Positions 25,666 to 33,068 of a stretch of DNA of 64,000 bases are shown in pieces (positions within the stretch are counted from its first letter, which is position 1; every line of letters starts with the position of its first letter). The translations under genes and the position numbers were made by a program. The notes below the pieces were generated by a model, which saw only the letters and a list, made by a program, of their open reading frames with translations, was not told where the DNA came from and did not search any database. Origin of the DNA: JBCCTX01 sp965263105 (lineage in GTDB: Bacteria; Bacteroidota; Bacteroidia; J057); the NCBI GenBank assembly GCA_965263105.1, contig CBDHGL010000003.1, forward strand, positions 682,001-746,000, given 5' to 3'.

Positions 25666-26786
25666 TTTTTTTCAGCCTCCTTACAGTAGCCAATGATGGC
25701 CGACTCTAAATGGAATGTTTCGGCTATCTTCATTAGCGCATTGGCTGTTTTAGGATCTGTATAAATCTCCAAGCGGTGCCCCATATTGAAGACTTGGTAC
25801 ATTTCTTTCCATTCTGTTTGGGAAGAAGACTGAATCAGCCTAAAAACCGGAGGTATAGGAAGTAAATTATTCTTGACTACCTGAAGTTTATCAACAAATT
25901 TCAATACCTTGGTTTGGCCCCCGCCTGTACAATGGATTAATCCGTGAATATTATCTCGGAACTCCTTGAAAACGGATTTCATAAACGGGAGATAGGTTCT
26001 AGTGGGACTTAATAGTAGTTGGCCTATTGTATGGGGACCCTTATCATAGGGGTCAGATAGGAGATATTTACCCGAATATGCGAGGCCTTCTTCCATCATA
26101 GGATCAAAGGTCTCTGGGTACCTCTCCCGATAAAAAGACGACAAGACATCGTGTCGAGCATTTGTAAGGCCATTGCTACTGATACCACTATTATAGGTGG
26201 TCTCATAAGAGGCCTGGCCCGAACTGCTGATCCCAACAATTACAGAGCTAGCTCCTATCTTTTCATTTGAAATAACTTCCTTGCGGGGAAGTTGTGTATA
26301 CGCGGTTGCGTCAAAAATTAAGGTTCTTACCAAGTCCCCTACATCGGCTGTTTCCCCTCCTGTATTGACAATCTCTATCCCAAATGAGCGAAGGGTTTCA
26401 AAGAAATCTTCCATTCCCATAAGCATTTCCGCTAGAACTTCTTTGGGAATCAGGAAGGCATTACGGCCAATGGTATTTGATAAAAGAAATTTATCGCAAG
26501 CCCCTACACACATCATATCGTCAATATTCATGACAATACCATCTTGGACTATGCCCCGCCAAGCAGATAAATCCTCTGTTTCTCTCCAATATAGGTAGGC
26601 TAGAGAGGATTTGGTACCTGCTCCATCTGCGTGCATCACAATACAGGAATTGGGGTCCCCAGATAAAATATCAGGAAGAATTTTACAGAAGGATCTTGGA
26701 TATAGCCCTTTGTCTAGGTTTTTAATGGCAAAGTGGACATCTGATTTGTCGCTAGAAACCCCGCGTTGACTATATCTTTCCGCCAT
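25620..26786 (-). CDS. purM: Phosphoribosylformylglycinamidine cyclo-ligase (AIR synthase, PurM-like)
   Basis: 388-aa protein of the PurM/AIR-synthase fold, which closes formylglycinamidine ribonucleotide to aminoimidazole ribonucleotide with ATP in purine synthesis. Seen: H-A-D-G-A-G-T-K-S-S-L-A (PurM D-G-V-G-T-K site), N-I-D-D-M-M-C-V-G-A, V-N-T-G-G-E-T-A-D-V-G-D-L-V-R-T, G-I-S-S-S-G-Q-A-S-Y-E-T and H-C-T-G-G-G-Q-T-K-V-L. It is longer than the E. coli enzyme (345 aa), as in the Bacteroidota form. It ends inside rfbC (convergent) and lies 3 bp after the OmpA-like gene, so it may be read through from it. Confidence 0.85.
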   Translation of the reverse strand: MAERYSQRGVSSDKSDVHFAIKNLDKGLYPRSFCKILPDILSGDPNSCIVMHADGAGTKSSLAYLYWRETEDLSAWRGIVQDGIVMNIDDMMCVGACDKFLLSNTIGRNAFLIPKEVLAEMLMGMEDFFETLRSFGIEIVNTGGETADVGDLVRTLIFDATAYTQLPRKEVISNEKIGASSVIVGISSSGQASYETTYNSGISSNGLTNARHDVLSSFYRERYPETFDPMMEEGLAYSGKYLLSDPYDKGPHTIGQLLLSPTRTYLPFMKSVFKEFRDNIHGLIHCTGGGQTKVLKFVDKLQVVKNNLLPIPPVFRLIQSSSQTEWKEMYQVFNMGHRLEIYTDPKTANALMKIAETFHLESAIIGYCKEAEKNQLIIESEAGTFTYS

Positions 26787-26789
26787 ACA

Positions 26790-28814
26790 TTAATTAAAGT
26801 CTATAGATAAAATTCTAAATTCTGTTCTCCGATTGGTTTGTTCATCCTCATCGGATTTCTCAGGATAAATTAAAGGCTCATTTTCTCCATAACCAAACCA
26901 GGTGAGTCTTTCGGGATTTATCCCCCGATCAATCAAATATTTGACTGCTGAGCGAGCCCTATTGTTGGAAAGCTTGTCATTGTATTGGATAGAGCCATTG
27001 GTATCGGTATGGCTTCCCATTTGGATGGTAATATTGTTATTTTGCTGTAGAAGAAAGGCTATTTGATCAAGTTCTCTTTTGGCATCATTTCTCAGATAAT
27101 ATTCATCAAAATCATAATAAATGTTCTGTAAAACGATAGGCAAAGAGGCATAAATCGGTTCCAAAGCGATATCAATATTGCGCTCGAGAATCCCGGCAGT
27201 TACTCCTTCGGTAGAGACCTCAATTTCATTGGCCAAATACTCTGGGGCATTTCCCAGAACTTTGTACTGCCGATCAAATTGCAAATCAAAGTAATAGTCC
27301 GCATTGGGACCTGTGGAGAAGGTATCTAACGGGATGAGGAATCCATCCGTATCTTTTTCAAATAAAATAGCGGTAGCAAAAGGGATGGGTAACTGGGTAT
27401 CTCGATCTCGGACTAATCCTTGTAGAGCGAGTGTGCCCCCAATCACTCCTGTAAGTCTGGCCCAATATATATCATAGCTACCTAGTCCTCCTGCTCGATT
27501 GGATGAAAAATAGACAAGGGAGTCTTCTTTCAGCCAAATTGAACCGATATCATCTGAATTGCTATTTATGGGGGGCCCCACATTGACATTGGGGAGCCAT
27601 ACGCCCTCTCTTTTTTCGGAAGAGTAAATATCAAACCCTCCTGCTCCTCCCCAGCCATTGGAAGAAAAGTACAGTTTACTCCCATCAGAACTAACGAAAG
27701 GAGAGTTTTCATCAAAAGGAGAATTAATGGTGGTGTCCAGCGAAATGGGACTTGCCCACCGTGTACCTACTCGTTGGGAGTACCAAATATCATATCCACC
27801 CTTTCCATCCGGGCGGTCCGAAGAGAAATAAAGGGTATTCCCATCTGGGGTTACAGAAGGATTGGCATCATCAGTAGGAGCAAATTTTAGTTTGCCCTTC
27901 TTGTTTCTAATGGGCTTTCGACCAGCTAACTCTTCTACTAGTTCAGGTTTTCCCCAGCTATTACGGGATGTATTATATCGAGAGCTGTATATACTACATC
28001 CGTCCTTATTTTGAGGGGTATTACACATGGTGAAATACATAGTCATGCCGTTGTCGGCAAAAGTGGCAGAACCTGTATTTTGTTTCCCCGTTCCATTAAT
28101 CGTACCTCCAAGTTTTTGAGAAACAGCTGCGAAGGTAGAATCATCGATATATTGAATGGAGTAGAGACTGGAAAAGTTGGGTTGGCCTAATCGAGAGTAA
28201 AACTTCCCCCGTCCATTCTCATCTTTATGGGAAGTATAGACGATCTCCTTTGGCTGATTTAGCCCTTCTCTATAAGCGGGAAAGATATCGGCAGCAGCAG
28301 AATTAAAGGAAACGGAGCGCATGCTGTAGGGAACCCCTCGATTGGGATCCAGGGCTTTACATCCTTCAATGTCTCGTTGGGCCCGCAAAAAGAAATAATC
28401 TTGGTTGCTGTGTTTTTGCTTAAATCGATTCAGCCAAGTGATGGCCTGATCGCAGTTTCCTAAATATTTATGGGTTATACCCGTCCAAAAATATAAGGTG
28501 TCATTCGACGTGGAGTCTATCCCTAAAGCTTGGGTGTAATTGGCCAAGGCTTCGGTATAGTTTTCCAAATAGAAATTGGATTCTGCCAATTTGACGATTG
28601 CTTCCAGGTTATTGGGGTCTTGAAGCAAAATTTCCTGAAATTTTATTCGGGCATCTGAATAGAATTCTCGCTGAAAATCCTCGTTTGCTTTTTCTAATTC
28701 TTTCTGGATTTTCTTAGAATTCTGGGCTTCACAAAGCAATGGAGAGAAGCCCAAAACAAGGAGTGTCAAAGTGGCAAAACCTACTGAATATTTGCGAAAT
28801 ATGTTGGTTGCCAT
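26790..28814 (-). CDS. PorE-like protein: TPR, beta-propeller, carboxypeptidase-regulatory-like domain, OmpA C-terminus
   Basis: From the ATG at 28814 the protein is 674 aa with a signal peptide (ending L-L-C-E-A-Q). Then come TPRs (about residues 30-150), a PD40-type beta-propeller (repeats P-S-V-T-P-D-G-N-T-L-Y-F-S-S-D-R, P-F-V-S-S-D-G-S-K-L-Y-F-S-S-N), a carboxypeptidase-regulatory-like domain and an OmpA peptidoglycan-binding domain (H-T-D-T-N-G-S ... N-R-A-R-S-A-V-K-Y-L). This order is that of PorE, a T9SS part that ties the outer-membrane complex to peptidoglycan. The longer frame to 28880 is rejected because its ATG lies within a promoter -7 box. Confidence 0.85.
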   Translation of the reverse strand: MATNIFRKYSVGFATLTLLVLGFSPLLCEAQNSKKIQKELEKANEDFQREFYSDARIKFQEILLQDPNNLEAIVKLAESNFYLENYTEALANYTQALGIDSTSNDTLYFWTGITHKYLGNCDQAITWLNRFKQKHSNQDYFFLRAQRDIEGCKALDPNRGVPYSMRSVSFNSAAADIFPAYREGLNQPKEIVYTSHKDENGRGKFYSRLGQPNFSSLYSIQYIDDSTFAAVSQKLGGTINGTGKQNTGSATFADNGMTMYFTMCNTPQNKDGCSIYSSRYNTSRNSWGKPELVEELAGRKPIRNKKGKLKFAPTDDANPSVTPDGNTLYFSSDRPDGKGGYDIWYSQRVGTRWASPISLDTTINSPFDENSPFVSSDGSKLYFSSNGWGGAGGFDIYSSEKREGVWLPNVNVGPPINSNSDDIGSIWLKEDSLVYFSSNRAGGLGSYDIYWARLTGVIGGTLALQGLVRDRDTQLPIPFATAILFEKDTDGFLIPLDTFSTGPNADYYFDLQFDRQYKVLGNAPEYLANEIEVSTEGVTAGILERNIDIALEPIYASLPIVLQNIYYDFDEYYLRNDAKRELDQIAFLLQQNNNITIQMGSHTDTNGSIQYNDKLSNNRARSAVKYLIDRGINPERLTWFGYGENEPLIYPEKSDEDEQTNRRTEFRILSIDFN

Positions 28815-28873
28815 ATAAGTTTGAGTTCTGAAATAGGAAAATAATGTACTTGCCAAAATTGTGGTACTACGAA

Positions 28874-28904
28874 CAAACATAGAAAAAAACTACGTACCAC
28901 TCAA
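28874..28904 (-). promoter_or_regulatory. Bacteroidota promoter of the PorE-like gene
   Basis: Minus strand: TTG (28904-28902), 20-nt spacer, TATGTTTG (28881-28874), a full match to the TTG...TAnnTTTG promoter. It lies in the gap after mlaE and fixes the start of the PorE-like gene at the downstream ATG (28814). Confidence 0.75.
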
Positions 28905-28906
28905 TC

Positions 28907-29641
28907 TCAAAATAAAATAACCCATAAGAGAAAATCACATACAAGGATGGAAATAGCTGAAATCACGAAAGAGCGTATGGTTGAATCTCCCACACCTTTT
29001 GCCCCTCCTTGAGTGTTTATCCCCATAAAACATCCAATTAAGGAAATTATCATGCCAAAGATGGTCCCTTTAATTAAGCCCCCTATTAAATCCTTTATCT
29101 CAAAGAAATCCCTGATGGATTCGAGAAAGATGTAGCGAGTAATATCCAAAAAATAACTGGATACGAGGTAAGCCCCTAAAATGGCGATGGAAATAGAAAA
29201 GAAGGTTAATACGGGCATCATCAGGCTAAGTCCCAAGAATCTGGGGATAACCAGATACCGAACGGGATGAATTCCTAAGGTTTTTAACGCATCAATTTGT
29301 TCCGTCACCTGCATGGTACCCAACTCGGCTGTCATGGATGCCCCAATCCTTCCACTTATCACTAGGGCGGTCAATACAGGAGCCATCTCCATAACAACTA
29401 CACGTGTGACCTGCCCCCCCATAACTGATAGACTTATCATTCCTCTAAACTGATAAGCAGCCTGCCAGGCAATAATAGCTCCGGCAAAAAAACCAATAAC
29501 TAAGACCAAGGGGATGGAATTTACCCCTACATGATCCATTTGGTAAACAATTCGCTTTCGTTCTTTGAAAGAATAAGGCAAGTTTACCAGAACTTGCCAA
29601 ATTAAATAGCCAAAGTTCCCCAGACCTGAAAGAATAAGCAT
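28907..29641 (-). CDS. MlaE-family ABC transporter permease
   Basis: A 244-aa inner-membrane permease of the MlaE/YrbE family, which moves phospholipid or other lipids between inner membrane and periplasm. About five to six hydrophobic segments; signature region E-M-A-P-V-L-T-A-L-V-I-S-G-R-I-G-A-S-M-T-A-E-L-G-T-M followed by E-Q-I-D-A-L. Usually the ATPase (MlaF) gene follows directly; here the next gene is the separately promoted PorE-like gene, so the permease is an orphan in this window. A strong hairpin ends 17 nt before its ATG. Confidence 0.93.
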   Translation of the reverse strand: MLILSGLGNFGYLIWQVLVNLPYSFKERKRIVYQMDHVGVNSIPLVLVIGFFAGAIIAWQAAYQFRGMISLSVMGGQVTRVVVMEMAPVLTALVISGRIGASMTAELGTMQVTEQIDALKTLGIHPVRYLVIPRFLGLSLMMPVLTFFSISIAILGAYLVSSYFLDITRYIFLESIRDFFEIKDLIGGLIKGTIFGMIISLIGCFMGINTQGGAKGVGDSTIRSFVISAISILVCDFLLWVILF

Positions 29642-29647
29642 ATGTAT

Positions 29648-29692
29648 AAAAATAACAATTCCCGGTTTATATCAAGCCTATAAACCGGGAAT
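29648..29692 (-). terminator. Hairpin between zinc peptidase and mlaE (terminator or attenuator)
   Basis: A perfect 13-bp stem (29658-29670 with 29680-29692) with a 9-nt loop; on the minus strand it is followed by TGTTATTTTT. It would end the zinc peptidase transcript, but the mlaE ATG is at 29641, leaving no room for a promoter after it. It may therefore attenuate mlaE expression. Confidence 0.6.
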
Positions 29693-29721
29693 CTGTATAT
29701 CTTTAAAATAAAGGAAAGGGT

Positions 29722-30402
29722 TTAATCTCTACTCTGGACCATATTAATGAAATATAACAGGTAAGCCAATGAAGTTAAGGCTCCCACTACATAGGTCATT
29801 GCTGCCCAAAACAATCCTTTTTTTGCTAAAGCATGTTCTTCCCCTCTAGTCATTCCTTTATCTTCTAACCAAGCCAGGGCGCGTTTGCTGGCGTCAAACT
29901 CTACGGGTAAGGTAATGACTGCAAAAAGAGTGCTGAGTCCAAACAAGGCTACACCAGCCCAGGCTAATTGGGTCATTCCTAGCCCCAAACCTGCTAAGAT
30001 AACATACGGGGCAACTGGAGACCCAAATTTCAGAACAGGGACAATGGCTGAACGAAGTTTGAGCATGGGATAAGAGGTAGCATGTTGAACGGCATGTCCC
30101 ACTTCATGTGCTGATACCGCAGCAGCAGCAATAGATGCAGGACTATAGACCATTTCACTGAGATTAACCGTTTTATTCATGGGATTATAGTGGTCTGTTA
30201 GGGAACCCCGGGTAGAAACAATGCGCACATCGTGAACATTGTAGTCTTGTAACATCTTTTCAGCTATTTCTTGTCCGGTTAAACCAGCTGATAGCCTCAC
30301 CTGTGAGAGCTTTTTCATGGTTGCCATCATTCGATTGCGTACAAATGCACTAACCAATGCAGCAATTCCTGCAATGATTAAATATCCAGTATCCATTACC
30401 AT
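29722..30402 (-). CDS. Zinc metallopeptidase (YugP/PF04298 type)
   Basis: A 226-aa membrane protein with the zinc motif S-A-H-E-V-G-H-A-V-Q-H (HExxH) at about residue 98-108 and four hydrophobic segments: one N-terminal, two in the middle, one C-terminal. The phrase S-L-T-D-H-Y-N-P-M-N-K-T-V-N-L-S upstream is characteristic of the family. Its substrate is not known. A near-consensus TACCTTTA (minus strand 30442-30435) lies just upstream. It ends before a hairpin in front of mlaE. Confidence 0.9.
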   Translation of the reverse strand: MVMDTGYLIIAGIAALVSAFVRNRMMATMKKLSQVRLSAGLTGQEIAEKMLQDYNVHDVRIVSTRGSLTDHYNPMNKTVNLSEMVYSPASIAAAAVSAHEVGHAVQHATSYPMLKLRSAIVPVLKFGSPVAPYVILAGLGLGMTQLAWAGVALFGLSTLFAVITLPVEFDASKRALAWLEDKGMTRGEEHALAKKGLFWAAMTYVVGALTSLAYLLYFINMVQSRD

Positions 30403-30549
30403 GGTGTTGAAAATTTTTAGTTGGTTATACGATCTAAAGGTATAATTTTTTTCCCTTTAGATGTAGCATTTATAAAAAGTCAACAATCTTTCTTTCTTTT
30501 TTTCAATATATGTTAATATTATTAAGTTATTTTAATAATTTGGTTACAA

Positions 30550-30573
30550 GGCCATCCGTTAGAAAGGATGGCC
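30550..30573. other. Stem-loop GGCCATCC/GGATGGCC
   Basis: A perfect 8-bp stem with an 8-nt loop in the gap between the zinc peptidase promoter region and the tRNA-like RNA terminator. No good T-run on either strand; role unclear. The 488-bp gap 30403-30890 holds only this, the tRNA-like RNA unit, and the 5' region of the Lrp gene. Confidence 0.4.
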
Positions 30574-30598
30574 TAAAAGAAATGGAGAAAAAATTTGA

Positions 30599-30627
30599 GA
30601 AAAAAAAATCCCCGTAAAACGGGGATT
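30599..30627 (-). terminator. Intrinsic terminator of the tRNA-like RNA
   Basis: Minus strand: perfect 9-bp stem AATCCCCGT/ACGGGGATT, 3-nt loop, then a run of T (complement of 30608-30600). It begins 4 nt after the 3' end of the tRNA-like RNA. Confidence 0.9.
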
Positions 30628-30631
30628 AATG

Positions 30632-30740
30632 CTGTAGGGGAAGGATTCGAACCTCCACGAGGTGGTTAGCCCTGTTGGGTTTGTCCCAAGCCCTCACCCC
30701 CGAGACTAGAGGGTATGGCTGCCAGTTTCATCACCCTACA
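30632..30740 (-). ncRNA. Unusual 109-nt tRNA-like RNA
   Basis: The ends fold as a tRNA: acceptor TGTAGGG/CCCTACA (7 perfect bp), a T arm GGAGG-TTCGAAT-CCTTC and a D arm ATG...CAT with a Leu-like loop AAACTGGCAGC. The next arm, CCCTC-TAGTCTC-GGGGG, sits where the anticodon arm should be but lacks U33, so no anticodon can be assigned. About 40 nt then lie where a class II variable arm (about 12-20 nt) belongs; they contain a stem TTGGG/CCCAA. CCA is not encoded. It has its own full promoter and terminator, so it is a real transcript. It is not tmRNA, which would be about 350 nt with a tag reading frame. A divergent tRNA-Leu derivative or a tRNA-like regulator are both possible. Confidence 0.6.
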
Positions 30741-30772
30741 GTATATATCACAAGCACTGGCTCATAACAATA

Positions 30773-30804
30773 CAAAGATAAGGGGATGTGCCTGAATATT
30801 CAAA
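30773..30804 (-). promoter_or_regulatory. Bacteroidota promoter of the tRNA-like RNA
   Basis: Minus strand TTTG (30804-30801), 20-nt spacer, TATCTTTG (30780-30773): a full consensus match. Transcription would start near 30768, about 28 nt before the acceptor stem. Confidence 0.85.
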
Positions 30805-30890
30805 ATATTTTAAGAATATATTTCATTTTTTTAATTTTTTTAAATTATTGCCCTATAATTTTGCTATTATTGTAAAAATATTCTTCTGAG

Positions 30891-31376
30891 ATGGCTACAA
30901 ATTTAGAAATTGATAAATTAGATCTGCAAATACTTTCCATGTTAATGCAGAATGCCCAAATGCCCTATACCGAAATTGCCAAAACACTTGATGTGTCTGG
31001 TGGTACGGTGCATGTGAGGATGAAAAAATTGATAAACTTAGGGATTGTGAAAGGGGCACACCTGGAGGTAGATGCCAGTTTATTAGGATATGATATTACG
31101 GCTTTTGTGGGGATGTTTTTGGAGAAAGGCTCCTTATATAATCGTATTGTCAAACAGCTAGAACACATTTCCGAAATCACTGAAATTCACTATACGACTG
31201 GCAGATATGGGATTTTTGTAAAAATTGTCAGTCAGAATACCAGAGAACTTCGATCTGTATTAAACGATAAAATCCAACCGATAGAAGGCATTCAACGAAC
31301 CGAAACCTTCATTTCTTTAGAGGAAAGCCTAAAAAGGCCTATCCGAATCCTGCGGATGGAGGAAGTTGAAGTCTAG
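30891..31376 (+). CDS. Lrp/AsnC-family transcriptional regulator
   Basis: A 161-aa regulator: N-terminal winged helix (L-D-L-Q-I-L-S-M-L-M-Q-N-A-Q-M-P-Y-T-E-I-A, then V-S-G-G-T-V-H-V-R-M-K-K-L) and a C-terminal RAM/AsnC ligand-binding domain (F-V-G-M-F-L-E-K-G, then Y-T-T-G-R-Y-G-I-F-V-K). These proteins form octamers and sense amino acids. A -7 element TAATTTTG lies upstream (30856-30863). It stands 3 bp before trmD, where rimM or rpsP is found in many bacteria, so the two are probably co-transcribed. Confidence 0.93.
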   Translation: MATNLEIDKLDLQILSMLMQNAQMPYTEIAKTLDVSGGTVHVRMKKLINLGIVKGAHLEVDASLLGYDITAFVGMFLEKGSLYNRIVKQLEHISEITEIHYTTGRYGIFVKIVSQNTRELRSVLNDKIQPIEGIQRTETFISLEESLKRPIRILRMEEVEV

Positions 31377-31379
31377 GAT

Positions 31380-32066
31380 ATGCATATCGACATCATTTCT
31401 TGTGTGCCTGAATTAATTCGGAGCCCCCTTGAGCATAGTATTTTAAAGAGAGCTCAGGAGAAATCCTTGCTCTCAGTTGAACTTCATGACCTTCGAGATT
31501 TTGGGATAGGGCGCTATCGACAAATTGACGATTATCCCTATGGGGGAGGGGCCGGGATGGTAATGAAAATTGAGCCTATCGCCAAATGTATTCGCTCCTT
31601 ACAAGAAAAACACGTTTACGACGATATCATTTACCTAAGCCCTGATGGGGAACTGTTTGACCAAAGTTTAGCAAATGAGCTCTCTTTGAAAAATAAGCTA
31701 TTGCTCTTGGCAGGCCATTATAAAGGGGTGGATCAAAGAGTTCGGGATAAATTTATTACCCGGGAAATCTCCATTGGAGATTATGTCTTATCTGGGGGAG
31801 AATTGCCAGCTTTGGTATTGGTAGATGCCCTAGGGAGACTTATACCGGGGGTCTTGGGAAATGAAAGTAGTGCGCTGTTTGACTCTTTTCAAGACAACCT
31901 CCTTGCCCCACCTATCTATACCCGTCCTGCTAGTTTTGAAGGGGAAGAGGTTCCAGAGGTTTTGCTTTCTGGACACCAGCAGAGAATTGATGATTGGCGG
32001 GAGGAAAAATCACTCCAAAAAACGCAGCAAATGAGGCCTGATCTTATCCAAAAGAATGGAGAATAA
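31380..32066 (+). CDS. trmD: tRNA (guanine-37-N1)-methyltransferase
   Basis: SPOUT methyltransferase, 228 aa, that makes m1G37 next to the anticodon of tRNAs reading CNN codons, preventing frameshifts. Seen: D-D-Y-P-Y-G-G-G-A-G-M-V-M-K near residue 51-64, the knot L-L-A-G-H-Y-K-G-V-D-Q-R-V and I-S-I-G-D-Y-V-L-S-G-G-E-L-P-A. It is followed by rplS with its own promoter, keeping the old trmD-rplS order, while rpsP and rimM are absent in front. Confidence 0.97.
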   Translation: MHIDIISCVPELIRSPLEHSILKRAQEKSLLSVELHDLRDFGIGRYRQIDDYPYGGGAGMVMKIEPIAKCIRSLQEKHVYDDIIYLSPDGELFDQSLANELSLKNKLLLLAGHYKGVDQRVRDKFITREISIGDYVLSGGELPALVLVDALGRLIPGVLGNESSALFDSFQDNLLAPPIYTRPASFEGEEVPEVLLSGHQQRIDDWREEKSLQKTQQMRPDLIQKNGE

Positions 32067-32082
32067 TTTATTTGTCAATTCT

Positions 32083-32114
32083 TTTGTGAAAGAGGGGAAT
32101 TAATTCTAAATTTG
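32083..32114 (+). promoter_or_regulatory. Promoter of rplS
   Basis: TTTG (32083-32086), 20-nt spacer, TAAATTTG (32107-32114). Because the -7 box covers the most upstream in-frame TTG (32112), translation of rplS must begin later, at the ATG 32139. Confidence 0.8.
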
Positions 32115-32138
32115 CAATCCGTCAAAATTATCCGGGAA

Positions 32139-32486
32139 ATGGAAGAGCTAATAAATCTAGTGCAGGCCCCCTATTTGAATGAAGAGACGCCAACTTTCAA
32201 AAGCGGGGATACGGTAAACGTACATGTGAAAATTGTTGAAGGTGACAAAGAGCGCGTCCAGCAGTTCAAAGGAGTTTGTATTCAGAGAAAAGGTGCTGGC
32301 AGTACCGAAACTTTTACTGTGAGGAAAATTTCTAACGGTATAGGCGTAGAGCGCATATTCCCCCTTCATTCACCTTCAGTTGTGAAGATCGATGTGGTGA
32401 GAAAGGGGAAAGTTCGGAGGGCTAGGCTATTCTACCTGAGAGATAAGATAGGGAAGGACGCTCGAATTAAGGAACTAAAAAAATAG
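32139..32486 (+). CDS. rplS: 50S ribosomal protein L19
   Basis: 115-aa ribosomal protein placed at the 30S-50S interface. Conserved core F-K-S-G-D-T-V-N-V-H-V-K-I-V-E-G, Q-F-K-G-V-C-I-Q-R-K-G-A-G and the basic C-terminus K-V-R-R-A-R-L-F-Y-L-R-D. I start at ATG 32139, not the TTG at 32112: the TTG lies inside the promoter and the shorter form gives the usual spacing to the F-x-x-G-D-T motif. It has its own promoter after trmD and is followed by the tRNA/tuf unit. Confidence 0.95.
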   Translation: MEELINLVQAPYLNEETPTFKSGDTVNVHVKIVEGDKERVQQFKGVCIQRKGAGSTETFTVRKISNGIGVERIFPLHSPSVVKIDVVRKGKVRRARLFYLRDKIGKDARIKELKK

Positions 32487-32495
32487 TTTCCGTAC

Positions 32496-32526
32496 ATTGA
32501 AAATTCAGGTAGTTTTTCTACCTTTG
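32496..32526 (+). promoter_or_regulatory. Promoter of the tRNA-tuf cluster
   Basis: ATTG (32496-32499), 19-nt spacer, TACCTTTG (32519-32526). Transcription would start near 32530, about 19 nt before tRNA-Thr. This is probably the main promoter of the four tRNAs and perhaps tuf. Confidence 0.8.
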
Positions 32527-32548
32527 CGCAACTTTTGAAAAAATATAG

Positions 32549-32625
32549 GCCGGTGTAGCTCAGTTGGCCAGAGCAGCTGATTTGTAATCAGCGGGTCGGC
32601 GGTTCGAATCCGTCCACCGGCTCCA
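32549..32625 (+). tRNA. tRNA-Thr(TGT)
   Basis: Acceptor GCCGGTG/CACCGGC, anticodon loop TTTGTAA with anticodon TGT, normal D and T arms; the 3' CCA (32623-32625) is encoded and abuts the next tRNA directly. Confidence 0.97.
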
Positions 32626-32707
32626 GGGGAGATACCGAAGCGGTCAAACGGGGCAGACTGTAAATCTGTTGGCTTAGCCTTCGTAGGTTCGAATCCTGCT
32701 CTCCCCA
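32626..32707 (+). tRNA. tRNA-Tyr(GTA)
   Basis: Class II tRNA of 82 nt: acceptor GGGGAGA/TCTCCCC, anticodon loop CTGTAAA with anticodon GTA, long variable arm TGGCTTAGCCTTC. CCA is not encoded. It starts at the base after the CCA of tRNA-Thr. Confidence 0.97.
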
Positions 32708-32777
32708 CAAGATTTTAGTATCCTATTGTTCTTTATATACAAGGTCAAGGTGTTAAAAAATAATCCTTATTCAATAA

Positions 32778-32850
32778 GCGGGAGTAGCTCAGTTGGTAGA
32801 GCATTAGCCTTCCAAGCTAAGGGTCGCGGGTTCGAATCTCGTCTCCCGCT
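32778..32850 (+). tRNA. tRNA-Gly(TCC)
   Basis: 73 nt: acceptor GCGGGAG/CTCCCGC, anticodon stem TTAGC/GCTAA, loop CTTCCAA with anticodon TCC. CCA not encoded. Confidence 0.97.
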
Positions 32851-32856
32851 CATTTC

Positions 32857-32882
32857 AGACATATACAGGGATGTATATGTCT
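32857..32882 (+). other. Stem-loop between tRNA-Gly and tRNA-Thr
   Basis: A perfect 11-bp stem AGACATATACA/TGTATATGTCT with a 4-nt loop GGGA fills almost the whole 35-nt spacer. Only TTT follows before the next tRNA, so it is more likely an RNA-processing signal than a full terminator. Confidence 0.7.
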
Positions 32883-32885
32883 TTT

Positions 32886-32958
32886 GCCAATGTAGCTCAG
32901 TTGGTAGAGCGCATCCATGGTAAGGATGAGGTCACCGGTTCAAGCCCGGTCATTGGCT
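32886..32958 (+). tRNA. tRNA-Thr(GGT)
   Basis: 73 nt: acceptor GCCAATG/CATTGGC, anticodon stem CATCC/GGATG, loop ATGGTAA with anticodon GGT. CCA not encoded. The order Thr-Tyr-Gly-Thr-tuf equals that of the E. coli tufB operon. Confidence 0.97.
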
Positions 32959-33068
32959 CTTTCTGACCCCCTTATACAGGTCTTGCTAATTACTAGCCAT
33001 CTCGAATGACCTGGATCTGGGAAAGAATTTAAAAACAATAATGCTAGAGTTGTAACCTAACAAAAAAG

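Noticed and set aside
30632..30740. tmRNA (ssrA)
   Set aside because: The 3' end looks tRNA-like, but the whole RNA is only about 109 nt, with no room for a tag-peptide frame and pseudoknots, and the 5' end lacks the tmRNA pattern.
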